A stretch of 64,000 bases of DNA from Nitrosovibrio sp. Nv6 (GCF_900110495.1 NZ_FODX01000001.1:682001-746000); one strand, 5' to 3'; shown: positions 14,624 to 22,956, numbered from the stretch's first letter. Notes: a model not told the origin generated them from the sequence alone. Translations and numbers: made by a program.

Positions 14624-17327
14624 GGAGCTCAAGCAGCGCATAGATCTGCATGAGCTGGCCGACTGGCTTGGGCTTGAGCGACCCCGCGGCCAGGGCAATT
14701 ACAAAAGTCCTTTTCATGAGGATAAAGGCCCATCCCTATCGATCTACGCTGATGGCCGTAAGTGGAAGGATCACTCCAAAGATGTGGGCGGGAGCTGCAT
14801 CGACCTTGTTTGCCAAGTTCGCGGGATAGAGGTAAATGAAGCGATCGTGCTACTGCATGAATATCTCGGCATTCCGCTGGACAAGCCCGAGCGCAGCGGA
14901 GAGCAGCGTGAGAAGTCCCGTGCCGAGTACATCGCTGACCGCTGCCTGGGCCAATCGGAGCGTGCGATCGAGTATCTGGCCAGCCGCGGCATTAGTGAAG
15001 AGGTCATTCAGCGCGCAATAAAGAAAGGCACTGTAGGTTTCAACGATTGGCGATCCGACAAGGTTGCTGAGGGTGAGCCTGGCCACGGCGGCCCAGCTGC
15101 TGCGTTCATTGTACGCAGCCTCAACCCTGGCCGCGTGATGGCTGTGGATCTGCGCTATCTGGATCCCGTAATCAACGGCAACGTCAAAACGCAATGCCAG
15201 GGTGAAAAATCCGGCTATGGCTGGACCAGCGATATTCGGCGATTGATGAATGCACAAACCGTGTATCTCGTGGAGTCGCCGATCAATGCGTTATCGATCG
15301 AGAGTGCCGGCATCCCCCACAGCGCCGCTTTCGCCACACGCGGTACCGGCAATGCCCAAAATATCGATCTGAATTGGATTAAGGGCAAGCGCGTTGTAAT
15401 AGCGATGGACAACGACGTCCCCGATAAGGATGGGCATCGCCCCGGTCGCGCTGCCGCCTGGACCCTGCATGAGCGTCTGACGGCGCTCGATGTGGCGGCA
15501 ATGATGGTTGATCAGTCTGAGTGGATGGGTGATGACGATGAGCCCATCAACGATGTGAATGACTATCTTAACTCGCAGGGCGTCGACGCCCTCAAGCGCG
15601 CGTTATGGAAGCTGGAGCCCTGGCTGATCCAAGGTCAACCGGGGAAAGTGGAAGAGGATTTCGGCAAGCGCCGGGTTTATCTTCCATACCACGACGATAC
15701 CAAATACTGGCGCTACCGCGTCCGGGAAGACTTTACCAGCTACATTTCCGAAGTTAAAAAGGATGAGGATGGGAATGAGAAGCTGGAGTTTACGGATCTG
15801 GCCGGTTTCCGGATAGCGGCGCTATCGCGGGTCACCATCGCCGGCGCCACGGCGACTATGAGCGGGGAAACGGACACGCAGCCGCGGACGTTGTTCGCTA
15901 TCAGCGTGCAAACCCCGCGGCACGGCGCCAACCTGGTGCGACGCGTGGTGGAAGATGAGCGTCTCCATAACGTTGATACCTGGAAGAAGATCGGCCCCGT
16001 ATGGAATCAGTCCGCTTTCCTGCGGATGATCAATATTCTGGAGCGTGGCGCGCATATCGGCGCGCGCAATGCCGCGAACTTTGTCGGTTTGTGCTACCGC
16101 GAAGGCAAACTGATCCTTAATGAAGGTCCTGACTGCTATTTCACCAATCCCGAGCAGCAGTGCCCCTACCATAATTTGACCTTCCCCTCCGGAACGCGCC
16201 AGGACGCACGAAAAGTCATCGAGCAATACCAGATGACCTTCAAGCGCAACGCCGCAACCCTGCCCCTTATATGGGGCCTGGGAGGCCATCTCAAGGTTTT
16301 GCTGGGTTTCTGGCCACATTTGATGATGCAAGCGGACAAGGGGCACGGTAAATCCACCTTGATCAAGCGCCTGGAGCGCACCATCGGCTTCACGATGTTT
16401 TCTGGCCAGTCCCTGCAGACCGAGTTCCGGCTGCTCACCTCGATTTCGCACACGTCGCATCCAGTCGGTTGGGAGGAGCTGTCCGCCCGCAAGCAGGAGA
16501 TCATCGACAAGGCCGTGGGCCTGTTGCAGGAGAACTATCAATACACCCTGAACCGGCGCGGTACCGAGATGACGGAATTCCTGAGCTCGGCGCCAGTGAT
16601 GCTCGCCGGCGAGGATGTGCCTGTACGCAGCCTGATCGGCAAGATCGTGCGTACCGAGCTGACCGGCAAGAAAGGGCCGCTGATGCCCGAGGATATGCCC
16701 CGCTTCCCTGTCCGGCAATGGATTGAGTTCCTCACAGGGCTCACCCGTGGCCAGGTGCTGGGCGTCTACGACAGGCTGAAGGAACATTGCCTCCGCAACA
16801 GTCGCGCCAGCGGCGCCGACGACGGCGCAGTGCGCATGGCGGGTAACTATGCCGCGCTGCTCACCGCCTGGCGTTTCCTGTGCGAGTTTGCCGAGATAGA
16901 TGTGAAACAGGGCGACTTTATCGAGGATGTGGTTGCTGAGATGAATGCCCACATAACGGAGACCAGCTCCGACCGCGAACCGTGGGTGTGGATCCTTGAA
17001 ACCGTGCTGTCGGAGATGGCGCGCCAGGAGTTCAAGTATCCCTATCAATGGGACAAGGTAGATGGCGAACAGTGCCTGCTGGTGCGTACCAGCCACATTA
17101 TGGAGCATCTGGCGCATACGCCGGCGCTGCGCGAGAAATGGAACGGTCTGCCGGTCAAGTCTGATCGTGTATTCAAGAAGCAGCTCCAGAAAGCCGGCGT
17201 GATCCTCTCAGATACTGTTGAACGCACTATCGGCCAGCGACGGATATCACACCTATCAGCATTGAGCCTGTCACGGCTCGATCAATACGGCCTGCACGCC
17301 ACGCCACACATCGACTCCGGTTTTTAA
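14610..17327 (+). CDS. Phage primase-helicase
   Basis: A 905-residue protein with three recognisable parts. Residues ~10-90 resemble a CHC2-type primase zinc domain (SPFHEDKGPSLSIY), but the usual Cys/His ligands are largely missing. Residues ~215-300 form a Toprim domain with Glu222 (VESPINAL) and Asp267-Asp269 (IAMDND). Residues ~540-750 form an ATPase with Walker A ADKGHGKST at 575-583. A C-terminal winged-helix-like tail (LRTSHIMEH..) may bind DNA. It should make primers and unwind DNA at the phage origin, placed as the iteron array immediately downstream. Confidence 0.8.
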   Translation: MATIEELKQRIDLHELADWLGLERPRGQGNYKSPFHEDKGPSLSIYADGRKWKDHSKDVGGSCIDLVCQVRGIEVNEAIVLLHEYLGIPLDKPERSGEQREKSRAEYIADRCLGQSERAIEYLASRGISEEVIQRAIKKGTVGFNDWRSDKVAEGEPGHGGPAAAFIVRSLNPGRVMAVDLRYLDPVINGNVKTQCQGEKSGYGWTSDIRRLMNAQTVYLVESPINALSIESAGIPHSAAFATRGTGNAQNIDLNWIKGKRVVIAMDNDVPDKDGHRPGRAAAWTLHERLTALDVAAMMVDQSEWMGDDDEPINDVNDYLNSQGVDALKRALWKLEPWLIQGQPGKVEEDFGKRRVYLPYHDDTKYWRYRVREDFTSYISEVKKDEDGNEKLEFTDLAGFRIAALSRVTIAGATATMSGETDTQPRTLFAISVQTPRHGANLVRRVVEDERLHNVDTWKKIGPVWNQSAFLRMINILERGAHIGARNAANFVGLCYREGKLILNEGPDCYFTNPEQQCPYHNLTFPSGTRQDARKVIEQYQMTFKRNAATLPLIWGLGGHLKVLLGFWPHLMMQADKGHGKSTLIKRLERTIGFTMFSGQSLQTEFRLLTSISHTSHPVGWEELSARKQEIIDKAVGLLQENYQYTLNRRGTEMTEFLSSAPVMLAGEDVPVRSLIGKIVRTELTGKKGPLMPEDMPRFPVRQWIEFLTGLTRGQVLGVYDRLKEHCLRNSRASGADDGAVRMAGNYAALLTAWRFLCEFAEIDVKQGDFIEDVVAEMNAHITETSSDREPWVWILETVLSEMARQEFKYPYQWDKVDGEQCLLVRTSHIMEHLAHTPALREKWNGLPVKSDRVFKKQLQKAGVILSDTVERTIGQRRISHLSALSLSRLDQYGLHATPHIDSGF

Positions 17328-17416
17328 TGTCCCCCCGCACCCCCCAAATAGGAACGCAGCCGCTTTTTTTTGCGCTTTGCGCAATTTCTCAAAAGGATGG
17401 GGGGCGTGTGTGCGCT

Positions 17417-17784
17417 AACCCGTGGATTTATGCCTTTAAGTTATATAAGTCTTTGATCGTGGAGAGGAACCTCCCCACGGGTTCAAGCCGTTTTTCCACG
17501 GATTGCGCTTCCGTTTCCACGGATTCAACCGTTTTTTCCACGGGTTCACTTTTCCAGTCCACGGCTTATATCTATATCTATCTCTCTCTTTTAAAAGAAG
17601 AAAGAAGAAGAAAAAGAGCCTGGAAAAGAAAGGCGCCAATCCACGGGTTAGCAGAGCTGCTTAAAAATGCATCCACGGGTTATGACCCACATCCACGGGT
17701 TATCCGTGGATTTACGCGGGATAAATATCGTGAATAATCATGCTGTTATGGTTAATATTAGGGTGATCCACGCATCCACGGAAA
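17417..17784. repeat. Iteron-like array, candidate phage replication origin
   Basis: About eleven copies of the 10-mer TCCACGGRTT or close variants are visible. Five start at 17474, 17495, 17516, 17537 and 17558, exactly 21 bases apart, i.e. two helical turns. An A+T-rich, then purine-rich, tract fills 17566-17620. Further copies occur at 17640, 17672 and 17692, partial ones at 17767 and 17775, and reverse-orientation copies at 17417 and 17701. The layout (spaced direct iterons, a melting-prone tract, more iterons) fits a replication origin, and a primase-helicase is adjacent. The 136-residue frame across 17327-17737 seems to be a product of the repeats. Confidence 0.7.
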
Positions 17785-17829
17785 GATTTGCGTGTGGGTA
17801 TTTTTGGTTTTGTTTCGGGAGGAGATGAA

Positions 17830-18057
17830 ATGGGCAAGAGTTATCACATGTGCCTCGATGTCAGAGGCGCTTTAACGAACTGGTCGGATAGAAATTTCAG
17901 GGGAGTATTCACGCATGACGATGGTCGTAAGATGACGCCGGCTGAGGCTAAATCCAATTTACTGGACGAGTTATCCAAGGGGCATGAGGTTATTCCTTGT
18001 GGGAAGTGTGACAACTTTGATTTCTCGGGAGAGGGATGCCTTGGGCATGATGCTTAA
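17830..18057 (+). CDS. Small Cys-rich phage protein
   Basis: The start at 17830 is chosen because GGGAGGAG ends six bases upstream. The 75-residue product ends with a putative zinc-binding cluster (PCGKCDNFDFSGEGC). It is coupled to the PAPS-reductase-like gene, which starts inside its last codons. The arrangement suggests a partner or small subunit, but function is unknown. Confidence 0.6.
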   Translation: MGKSYHMCLDVRGALTNWSDRNFRGVFTHDDGRKMTPAEAKSNLLDELSKGHEVIPCGKCDNFDFSGEGCLGHDA

Positions 18058-19000
18058 CAAGAAAATCCGCCATGTCGTCAGCATTTCAGGTGGGAAGGAC
18101 AGTACGGCAACATTAGAGCTGGCGCTTTCCAATTGTCCGCGGGAAAGCATCATCCCTATTTTTTGCGATACCGGAAACGAGCACGAAGCCGTAGATGAGT
18201 ATTTGGGCTACTTGGAGAAAATGTGCGCCATTCGTGTCATGCGATTAAAAGCGGATTTTTCCGAGCAGATCGCCGCAAAGCGTATGTTTATTGCGCGTGA
18301 CCAGCGTACACGACGTGACAACAACGGCCGCAGAGTTAGATGGAGCAACAAGGCCAAGCGTCGGGCTCTAAGCGTGCTACACCCAACCGGAAACCCGTTT
18401 CTAGATCTCTGCTTATGGAAAGGCCGTTTCCCTAGCCGCAAAGCCCAATTTTGCACTAAAGAGCTTAAGCGAAACATGGCAGTCGAGTTTCAGCTGAACC
18501 TGATTGACAAAGGTTTTAGCGTGCTGAGTTGGCAAGGTGTGAGACGAGATGAATCCCTGAACCGCCGCGATGCAAAGAAGATAGAGCGGGTGGGCCCAAG
18601 GCTTTGGGTTTTTAGGCCAATAATTGATTGGACGGCCCTGGATGTTTTTGAGTACTGCGCCAAGCGAGGATTGGACCACAATCCGCTCTATAAGCAGGGG
18701 ATGAAACGCGTCGGGTGTATGCCGTGCATCAATGTGAATAAGGGCGAACTCAGGCAAATAGCGGTCAGATTTCCTGAGCACATCAGCCGTATAGCTGGGT
18801 GGGAAAAACTTGTATCGGCTGCGAGCAAACGACAGGTTTCCACGTTTTTTGCTGCGTACAAAGACCCAACTGTGGAAATAGGCGACGTGCATAAGATCGT
18901 CGAATGGGCGCAAACCTCAAGAGGTGGACGCCAATATGATCTTCTTGGCGGTCTATCGGATACGTCAGCTTGTGCATCGGCTTATGGATTGTGCGAATGA
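18047..19000 (+). CDS. Phage PAPS-reductase-like (PP-loop) protein
   Basis: About 317 residues starting at 18047 or 18050, overlapping the Cys-rich gene. The PP-loop ATP-pyrophosphatase motif SGGKDST is near residue 15. Downstream are CDTGNEHEAVDEYL and a C-terminal Cys pair GCMPC that may hold an iron-sulfur cluster, as in DndC-like and phage PAPS-reductase family proteins. Likely chemistry is adenylation or sulfur transfer to a nucleotide or tRNA base. No Dnd or Queuosine partners are in the window, so the target is open. It is coupled to the next recombinase (ATGA). Confidence 0.75.
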   Translation: MMLNKKIRHVVSISGGKDSTATLELALSNCPRESIIPIFCDTGNEHEAVDEYLGYLEKMCAIRVMRLKADFSEQIAAKRMFIARDQRTRRDNNGRRVRWSNKAKRRALSVLHPTGNPFLDLCLWKGRFPSRKAQFCTKELKRNMAVEFQLNLIDKGFSVLSWQGVRRDESLNRRDAKKIERVGPRLWVFRPIIDWTALDVFEYCAKRGLDHNPLYKQGMKRVGCMPCINVNKGELRQIAVRFPEHISRIAGWEKLVSAASKRQVSTFFAAYKDPTVEIGDVHKIVEWAQTSRGGRQYDLLGGLSDTSACASAYGLCE

Positions 19001-19998
19001 CTAATCTGATCGAAAACTTCCTCGAGTTCAAGCAGCGCAACGCCGGCAGGTCCGATCGCACTATTCACGCTTATCGCCTGGCGCTTAGGCGGATGGTTGA
19101 ATACTTTGGCGATCAGGATCTTCGCCAGATCACGCAGGATGAATTGCTCGCGTTCACTGGGCCATATCTCCACAAAATGGGGTTGCGTGACCCGGTAAGC
19201 CGTCGCCCGCACGTTGCCGCAGTTCGTGGTTTCTACAGCTGGCTGGCTTCGACAAAGCGGATCCGTAGCAACCCAGCCGAGAATTTGCCTTATCCGGATA
19301 GAGGTCGCCGGATCCCGCGCGTGATGACGCTGGCCAGCGCCACCAAGCTTATGTGGGAGCCGGACTTTAATACCTTTGCTGGGGTGCGCGACGGCGCTAT
19401 TCTCGCGCTGCTCGTAGGTTGTGGACTGCGTGTGTCTGGCCTGATAGCCCTCAACGAAGGCAATATCATCCAGGATGAGATCGACGGCAAGGTGCGCATG
19501 CTGATCAAGGTGGTCGAGAAAGGCGATAAGCAGCGCAAGCTGCCTATCCCGCCAGAGGCGGACTTGCTGCTACGGCTCTACCTTGATCATGCGGATCTTA
19601 AACAGATAAACCGGCGCCTGCCTGATGGTGATCAAGTTTTGTTTGTGAGCCTGATGAACAGGACAGTCACGCCTGATCAGTACCACGGCGAGCGCCGGCG
19701 TCTTAATCGTAGAGCAGTGCTGCAGATGATCAAGAAATACGGCAAGCGGGCCGGCATATCCGAGGATCAAATCCATCCGCACGCCATGCGTCACCTGTTC
19801 GGTACCGAGCTGGCCGAGGATGGGGTTGATATCATCGCCCGCCAACGCTTGATGGGACATGAGGATGCCAAGAGCACAGCCATCTACGACCACATGGCCA
19901 TGCGCAAGCTGACCCGCGAAGCGGATCGGGCCAACCCCCTGGCTAAAATAAAAACGCCGGTCAGCGATCTTTTGAAGAGACTCAACAAGCAGTCGTAA
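18997..19998 (+). CDS. Tyrosine recombinase
   Basis: The 333-residue product starts at 18997 (ATGA overlap with the previous stop). It has an N-terminal core-binding domain (EFKQRNAGRSDRTIHAYRLA) and a complete catalytic set: Arg in VGCGLRVSGLIAL, HPHAMRH, LMGHEDAKST and Tyr in AIYDHMA. It looks like a XerC/D-type integrase. Its own attachment site is not visible near it. Because the outer end of the prophage is served by a serine integrase, this protein may catalyse a second event such as dimer resolution or may be inherited from an earlier element. Confidence 0.85.
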   Translation: MTNLIENFLEFKQRNAGRSDRTIHAYRLALRRMVEYFGDQDLRQITQDELLAFTGPYLHKMGLRDPVSRRPHVAAVRGFYSWLASTKRIRSNPAENLPYPDRGRRIPRVMTLASATKLMWEPDFNTFAGVRDGAILALLVGCGLRVSGLIALNEGNIIQDEIDGKVRMLIKVVEKGDKQRKLPIPPEADLLLRLYLDHADLKQINRRLPDGDQVLFVSLMNRTVTPDQYHGERRRLNRRAVLQMIKKYGKRAGISEDQIHPHAMRHLFGTELAEDGVDIIARQRLMGHEDAKSTAIYDHMAMRKLTREADRANPLAKIKTPVSDLLKRLNKQS

Positions 19999-20223
19999 TA
20001 CAAGGCAGGCATCGAAGCACGTGATTCGGGTTTGTGGATGGCGCAACCCATATAAGGGGATGCATCATCGGAGAGAGGAAGTAAGCAGCAGTAGGCTTCT
20101 TGTGGTGATCTGGCAGGTGTCGACAACTTTGACAAATATCGGGCTAAATCTGTCTGGTTCCCACAACTAGGGTAATGCGCACTTTGGTGATAAAGCGCAA
20201 TTGGGCAACGGCAACATGAGGGT

Positions 20224-20727
20224 TTGAGAGTGATAAACGATGATGAAAAGCGAAGTTCAGATGGGGGAATTGGCGCATCAGGTCAGCCAGCCGACTCACC
20301 TGCCGATGGGGTGGGGGGTCGGCAGGCATCCTCACCCCATCCCGACAGGGGGGGTGGGTACCAGAATAACTGCACGGTTTTGAACTTCGGGCTTTCGGAA
20401 GAAAAAAAACGCGACCAGCGTCTGGATGAATTGCAAAAAATGGGACTACAGCGCATCTGGATAGATATCGCGGAAAAAATTGGCGTGGATAATTTGTTGA
20501 TAGCCTGGCGCATGCTCGATTCGGATCAAGCTAACCATGCCGATGACGGGCGCTTACTCATCCCGATCAGGCGGTACCGGACTTACATAAGATACCAACG
20601 GAATCGGTATATCGAGTCTCTGGTCGAGATGAATCTTTCCCCGCGCGAGATAAAGGAGAAAATTGAACGGCAGTTATGTGAAAAGATCAGCGTCCGTAAC
20701 ATATTGCGGATTTCGAAGCGGGGATAG
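20224..20727 (+). CDS. Putative DNA-binding protein upstream of the integrase
   Basis: A 167-residue protein; the first codon is TTG (20224) or GTG (20230). The N-terminal ~60 residues are Gly/Pro/Ser-rich and unusual, encoded by a GC-rich region with a TCGGCAG/CTGCCGA inverted repeat. The C-terminal ~90 residues are basic, with SPREIKEKIERQLCEKISVR, which could form an HTH. It ends eight bases before the serine integrase, so it is a candidate recombination directionality factor or regulator. That role is inferred only. Confidence 0.5.
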   Translation: MRVINDDEKRSSDGGIGASGQPADSPADGVGGRQASSPHPDRGGGYQNNCTVLNFGLSEEKKRDQRLDELQKMGLQRIWIDIAEKIGVDNLLIAWRMLDSDQANHADDGRLLIPIRRYRTYIRYQRNRYIESLVEMNLSPREIKEKIERQLCEKISVRNILRISKRG

Positions 20728-20735
20728 GATCAGTT

Positions 20736-22313
20736 ATGGCAGAACAGACGGCGATCATTTACGCTCGGGTTTCCACATCGCGCCAGGCTGATGACGGACT
20801 CCCGATTGCAAGCCAGATCGAGCAAGGGCATAAAAAGGCCGGTTTACTCGGAGCCCTGGTGGTCAGAGTATTCACGGACGCCGGCATTTCCGGCAGAACC
20901 GACGAGAGGCCAGCCTTCCGCGATGCTGTTGCCTATTGCAAAGCGTATGGCGTGGATTACTTCGTTTGTTGGAGCACGTCGCGTTTCGCTCGGAACAAGC
21001 TCGATGCCGCCCTCTATAAGCGTGACCTGGAGAAATGCGGTACTCGAGTAGTGTATGTCAGCGTAGACCTGGACAATCGGACCGATTCCGGCTGGATGAT
21101 GGAATCAATGCTCGAAATCTTCGACGAGCATTACAGTCGACAGGTCAGCGCTGATACGCTACGCAGTATGATAAAGAATGCGCGGGATGGATATTTCAAC
21201 GGTGGCCGGGTACCCTTTGGTTATATGGCGGTACCGGATGGCAAGCGGAAGCGGCTGGCAGTACTGGATGTGGAAGCTCAAATTATCAGGGACTTATTTG
21301 GGCTATATGTTGAGGGGATTGGGTGTAAAGCGATCGCCATGACGCTGAATGAGCGAGCCCGATTGCGTCGCGGCATGCGGTGGAACAAGAACGTGGTTAC
21401 CGCTACATTGAAAAATGAGGTTTATACCGGCAAGGTGGTATTCAATCGAACCGATAGCCGAACCGGGAGAGCCAGATCCAGGGAAGAGTGGATAATCACT
21501 CAGAGTCACCCTGCAATCATCGAGGAGGGAGTTTTTATGAGCGTTCAGGAATTGTTTGGCGAGCGGACCCCGGTTGACGGTGGTGGATCCCCGCATAGCG
21601 GGCTTGTTTTTACAGGGCTATTGCGGTGCGGGAAATGTGGACTGGCAATGCGATCGGAGAATGGTACCGGACGGAGCCGACGTTACCATTACTACAATTG
21701 CCAGACAGCGCAAAAAGGGGGTGGCTGTGAAAATCGGCGAATAGCCGCCCCTGATCTTGATCAATGGCTCATTCAGGCGATCATGGACAAGGTGCTTACC
21801 CGAGAAAGGCTGGTTGAGACGATTTCTGAATTGCACGAGATTACCGGACGCTGGGTAAAGGACCGTGCCAGGCGACGGGAGGAAATAGTAAAAACCCTGC
21901 GCGATGTAGAGTCTAGGTTAAAAAAACTCTTTGATGTGCTTGAGCTGCATGGGAAAGATGCCCCGAACATGGGCGACCTCACTGAGCGTCTGCGTGAGCT
22001 GAAGCAGCAGCGGAGCAGCCTTGATCTTCAGCTTGTTACCATTGAAGAGGAGGAAATCCCGATCATCCCGATCACTGAAAGCGATGTGCAGGAGATGGCG
22101 GATTTGCTGCGGGATATTGTGGAGACTACAGGCGATCAGAAAAAACTAAGGCTGTTCTTCTCATCATTCATCGATCAAATTGTGGTGAATGACAAGGGCG
22201 TGAGGATCGAATACCGCGCGGAAAAATTGGTAAACCAAACCGGATTTGATACGGTTCGTAGTAAGGCTCGGTGGCTCCCCGACCAGGGCTCGAACCTGGG
22301 ACCTGCGGATTAA
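20736..22313 (+). CDS. Large serine recombinase (integrase)
   Basis: A 525-residue large serine integrase. The catalytic Ser13 sits in YARVSTSRQ, followed by the resolvase domain (RPAFRDAVAYCKA, CWSTSRFARN), the recombinase domain with GGRVPFGYM, a zinc ribbon (RCGKCG ... NCQTAQKGGGC) and a coiled-coil region (~375-470). The last ~15 residues are read from the tRNA-Asn gene in the antisense direction, so the original reading frame may end upstream or has been extended by integration. Expected role: integration and, with a directionality factor, excision. Confidence 0.9.
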   Translation: MAEQTAIIYARVSTSRQADDGLPIASQIEQGHKKAGLLGALVVRVFTDAGISGRTDERPAFRDAVAYCKAYGVDYFVCWSTSRFARNKLDAALYKRDLEKCGTRVVYVSVDLDNRTDSGWMMESMLEIFDEHYSRQVSADTLRSMIKNARDGYFNGGRVPFGYMAVPDGKRKRLAVLDVEAQIIRDLFGLYVEGIGCKAIAMTLNERARLRRGMRWNKNVVTATLKNEVYTGKVVFNRTDSRTGRARSREEWIITQSHPAIIEEGVFMSVQELFGERTPVDGGGSPHSGLVFTGLLRCGKCGLAMRSENGTGRSRRYHYYNCQTAQKGGGCENRRIAAPDLDQWLIQAIMDKVLTRERLVETISELHEITGRWVKDRARRREEIVKTLRDVESRLKKLFDVLELHGKDAPNMGDLTERLRELKQQRSSLDLQLVTIEEEEIPIIPITESDVQEMADLLRDIVETTGDQKKLRLFFSSFIDQIVVNDKGVRIEYRAEKLVNQTGFDTVRSKARWLPDQGSNLGPAD

Positions 22314-22347
22314 CAGTCCGTCGCTCTACCGACTGAGCTATCGGGGA
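22272..22347 (-). tRNA. tRNA-Asn (GTT anticodon)
   Basis: The minus-strand sequence begins TCCCCGATAGCTCAGT and ends GGGGAGCCA, with an anticodon loop CTGTTAATC giving anticodon GTT. The 76 bases fold as a full cloverleaf with an encoded CCA (22272-22274). The acceptor and T-arm half faces the prophage. This is the apparent prophage insertion site; an intact tRNA remains, as usual when the element carries a matching 3' segment. Confidence 0.95.
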
Positions 22348-22362
22348 ATTGAAGAGGTGCAT

Positions 22363-22391
22363 ATACTAATAGCTTGGGCCCACCTGGTCAA
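22363..22391 (-). promoter_or_regulatory. Promoter of tRNA-Asn
   Basis: On the minus strand TTGACC (22386-22391), a 17-base spacer and TAGTAT (22363-22368) form a good sigma70 promoter 15 bases upstream of the tRNA 5' end. Confidence 0.65.
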
Positions 22392-22742
22392 TGCTGTAGG
22401 CCAAGTAATTACGATAGCGAAAGTATTAGTGGGTCGGCTGGTACTGCGGAAACGCAGGCATTCCATTCCGAATGAATCTGCTGCCACTGGTCGATACGAG
22501 TGGGTAAAGCTGGGCAGTAGCAGGATTTCACGCTACTGGAGGCCCCTCGTCACGCTACACTTCGCAAATCCGGCCCGGTTATCTGCACCCTTGTGCGGTT
22601 CGTCTGAGGGGAATTAACAGTAGACTTTCTGCTGAGTGAAAGAGGCTGGATCATGTTGAATTACCGATGCCTGCGCCGCCAGCGCATTTCAGAAATATGA
22701 ACGTGCAGGCCGCAGACGATCGTTTTTCGTTTAAATCGTCGC
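22392..22742. other. Intergenic region beyond the prophage
   Basis: No convincing gene. A frame crossing the tRNA into this region (22246-22617) is an artefact of the tRNA sequence. No repeats stand out. Confidence 0.5.
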
Positions 22743-22904
22743 TCAATATTCTTTCTCTGGCACGACGATAACCTTCTCGCTGGCCCCAGGTTCTCCTTGG
22801 GGGCCTTGGGGACCCTGAGGGCCGGGTTTACTTGAGCCTATCGATATGCAGCCGGTAATTCCTGCAAGCATTACTACTACCGCAAGCAGCTTTAAGTTTT
22901 TCAT
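22743..22904 (-). CDS. 53-residue lipoprotein with collagen-like repeats
   Basis: A very short frame starting at 22904 with an AGG-containing ribosome site. It has a signal (KLLAVVVMLAGITG) and a Cys at position 19 in a lipobox-like ITGC. The mature peptide begins ISIGSSK and then has a Gly-Pro-Gln series (GPQGPQGPQGEPG), a short collagen-like triplet run, and ends with VIVVPEKEY. It is too small to be a complete collagen-like protein, so it is probably a surface peptide or a decoration anchor. It is a real coding-like sequence because signal, lipobox and repeat are all in frame. Confidence 0.6.
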   Translation of the reverse strand: MKNLKLLAVVVMLAGITGCISIGSSKPGPQGPQGPQGEPGASEKVIVVPEKEY

Positions 22905-22956
22905 AGGATAACCTTTTTTAGGTTGATTTTAGTCGCCACTGCATCTAAAACATACC

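Larger units (their letters stand above)
1..22347. mobile_element. Prophage, right-hand portion, inserted at tRNA-Asn
   Basis: Tail genes on the left, a divergent repressor/early switch near 5.8 kb, a tightly overlapping early gene block, a primase-helicase, an origin-like iteron array and a large serine integrase abutting tRNA-Asn together form a temperate tailed-phage genome. The left end, with head genes, terminase and the left attachment site, is outside the window. The right boundary is placed in or at the tRNA-Asn gene because the integrase reading frame ends inside it and clearly chromosomal genes begin beyond it. The exact attachment core cannot be defined without the left end. Confidence 0.9.

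Noticed and set aside
15822-17117. 431-residue leftward frame
   Set aside because: It is antisense to the primase-helicase, without ribosome site, in a GC-rich gene that gives long antisense frames.
17327-17737. 136-residue frame starting at a TAATG overlap after the primase-helicase
   Set aside because: Its sequence is generated by the iteron-like repeats and an A+T-rich tract (YIYIYL) and lacks protein-like composition. The origin-like array explains the region better.
17417-17784. Possible CRISPR array
   Set aside because: Repeats are only 10 bases, occur in both directions, and the five 21-base units lack unique spacers of CRISPR length.
22246-22617. 123-residue frame crossing tRNA-Asn
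   Set aside because: It translates the tRNA sequence; such frames (DLRINSPSLYRLSYRG) are a well-known artefact.
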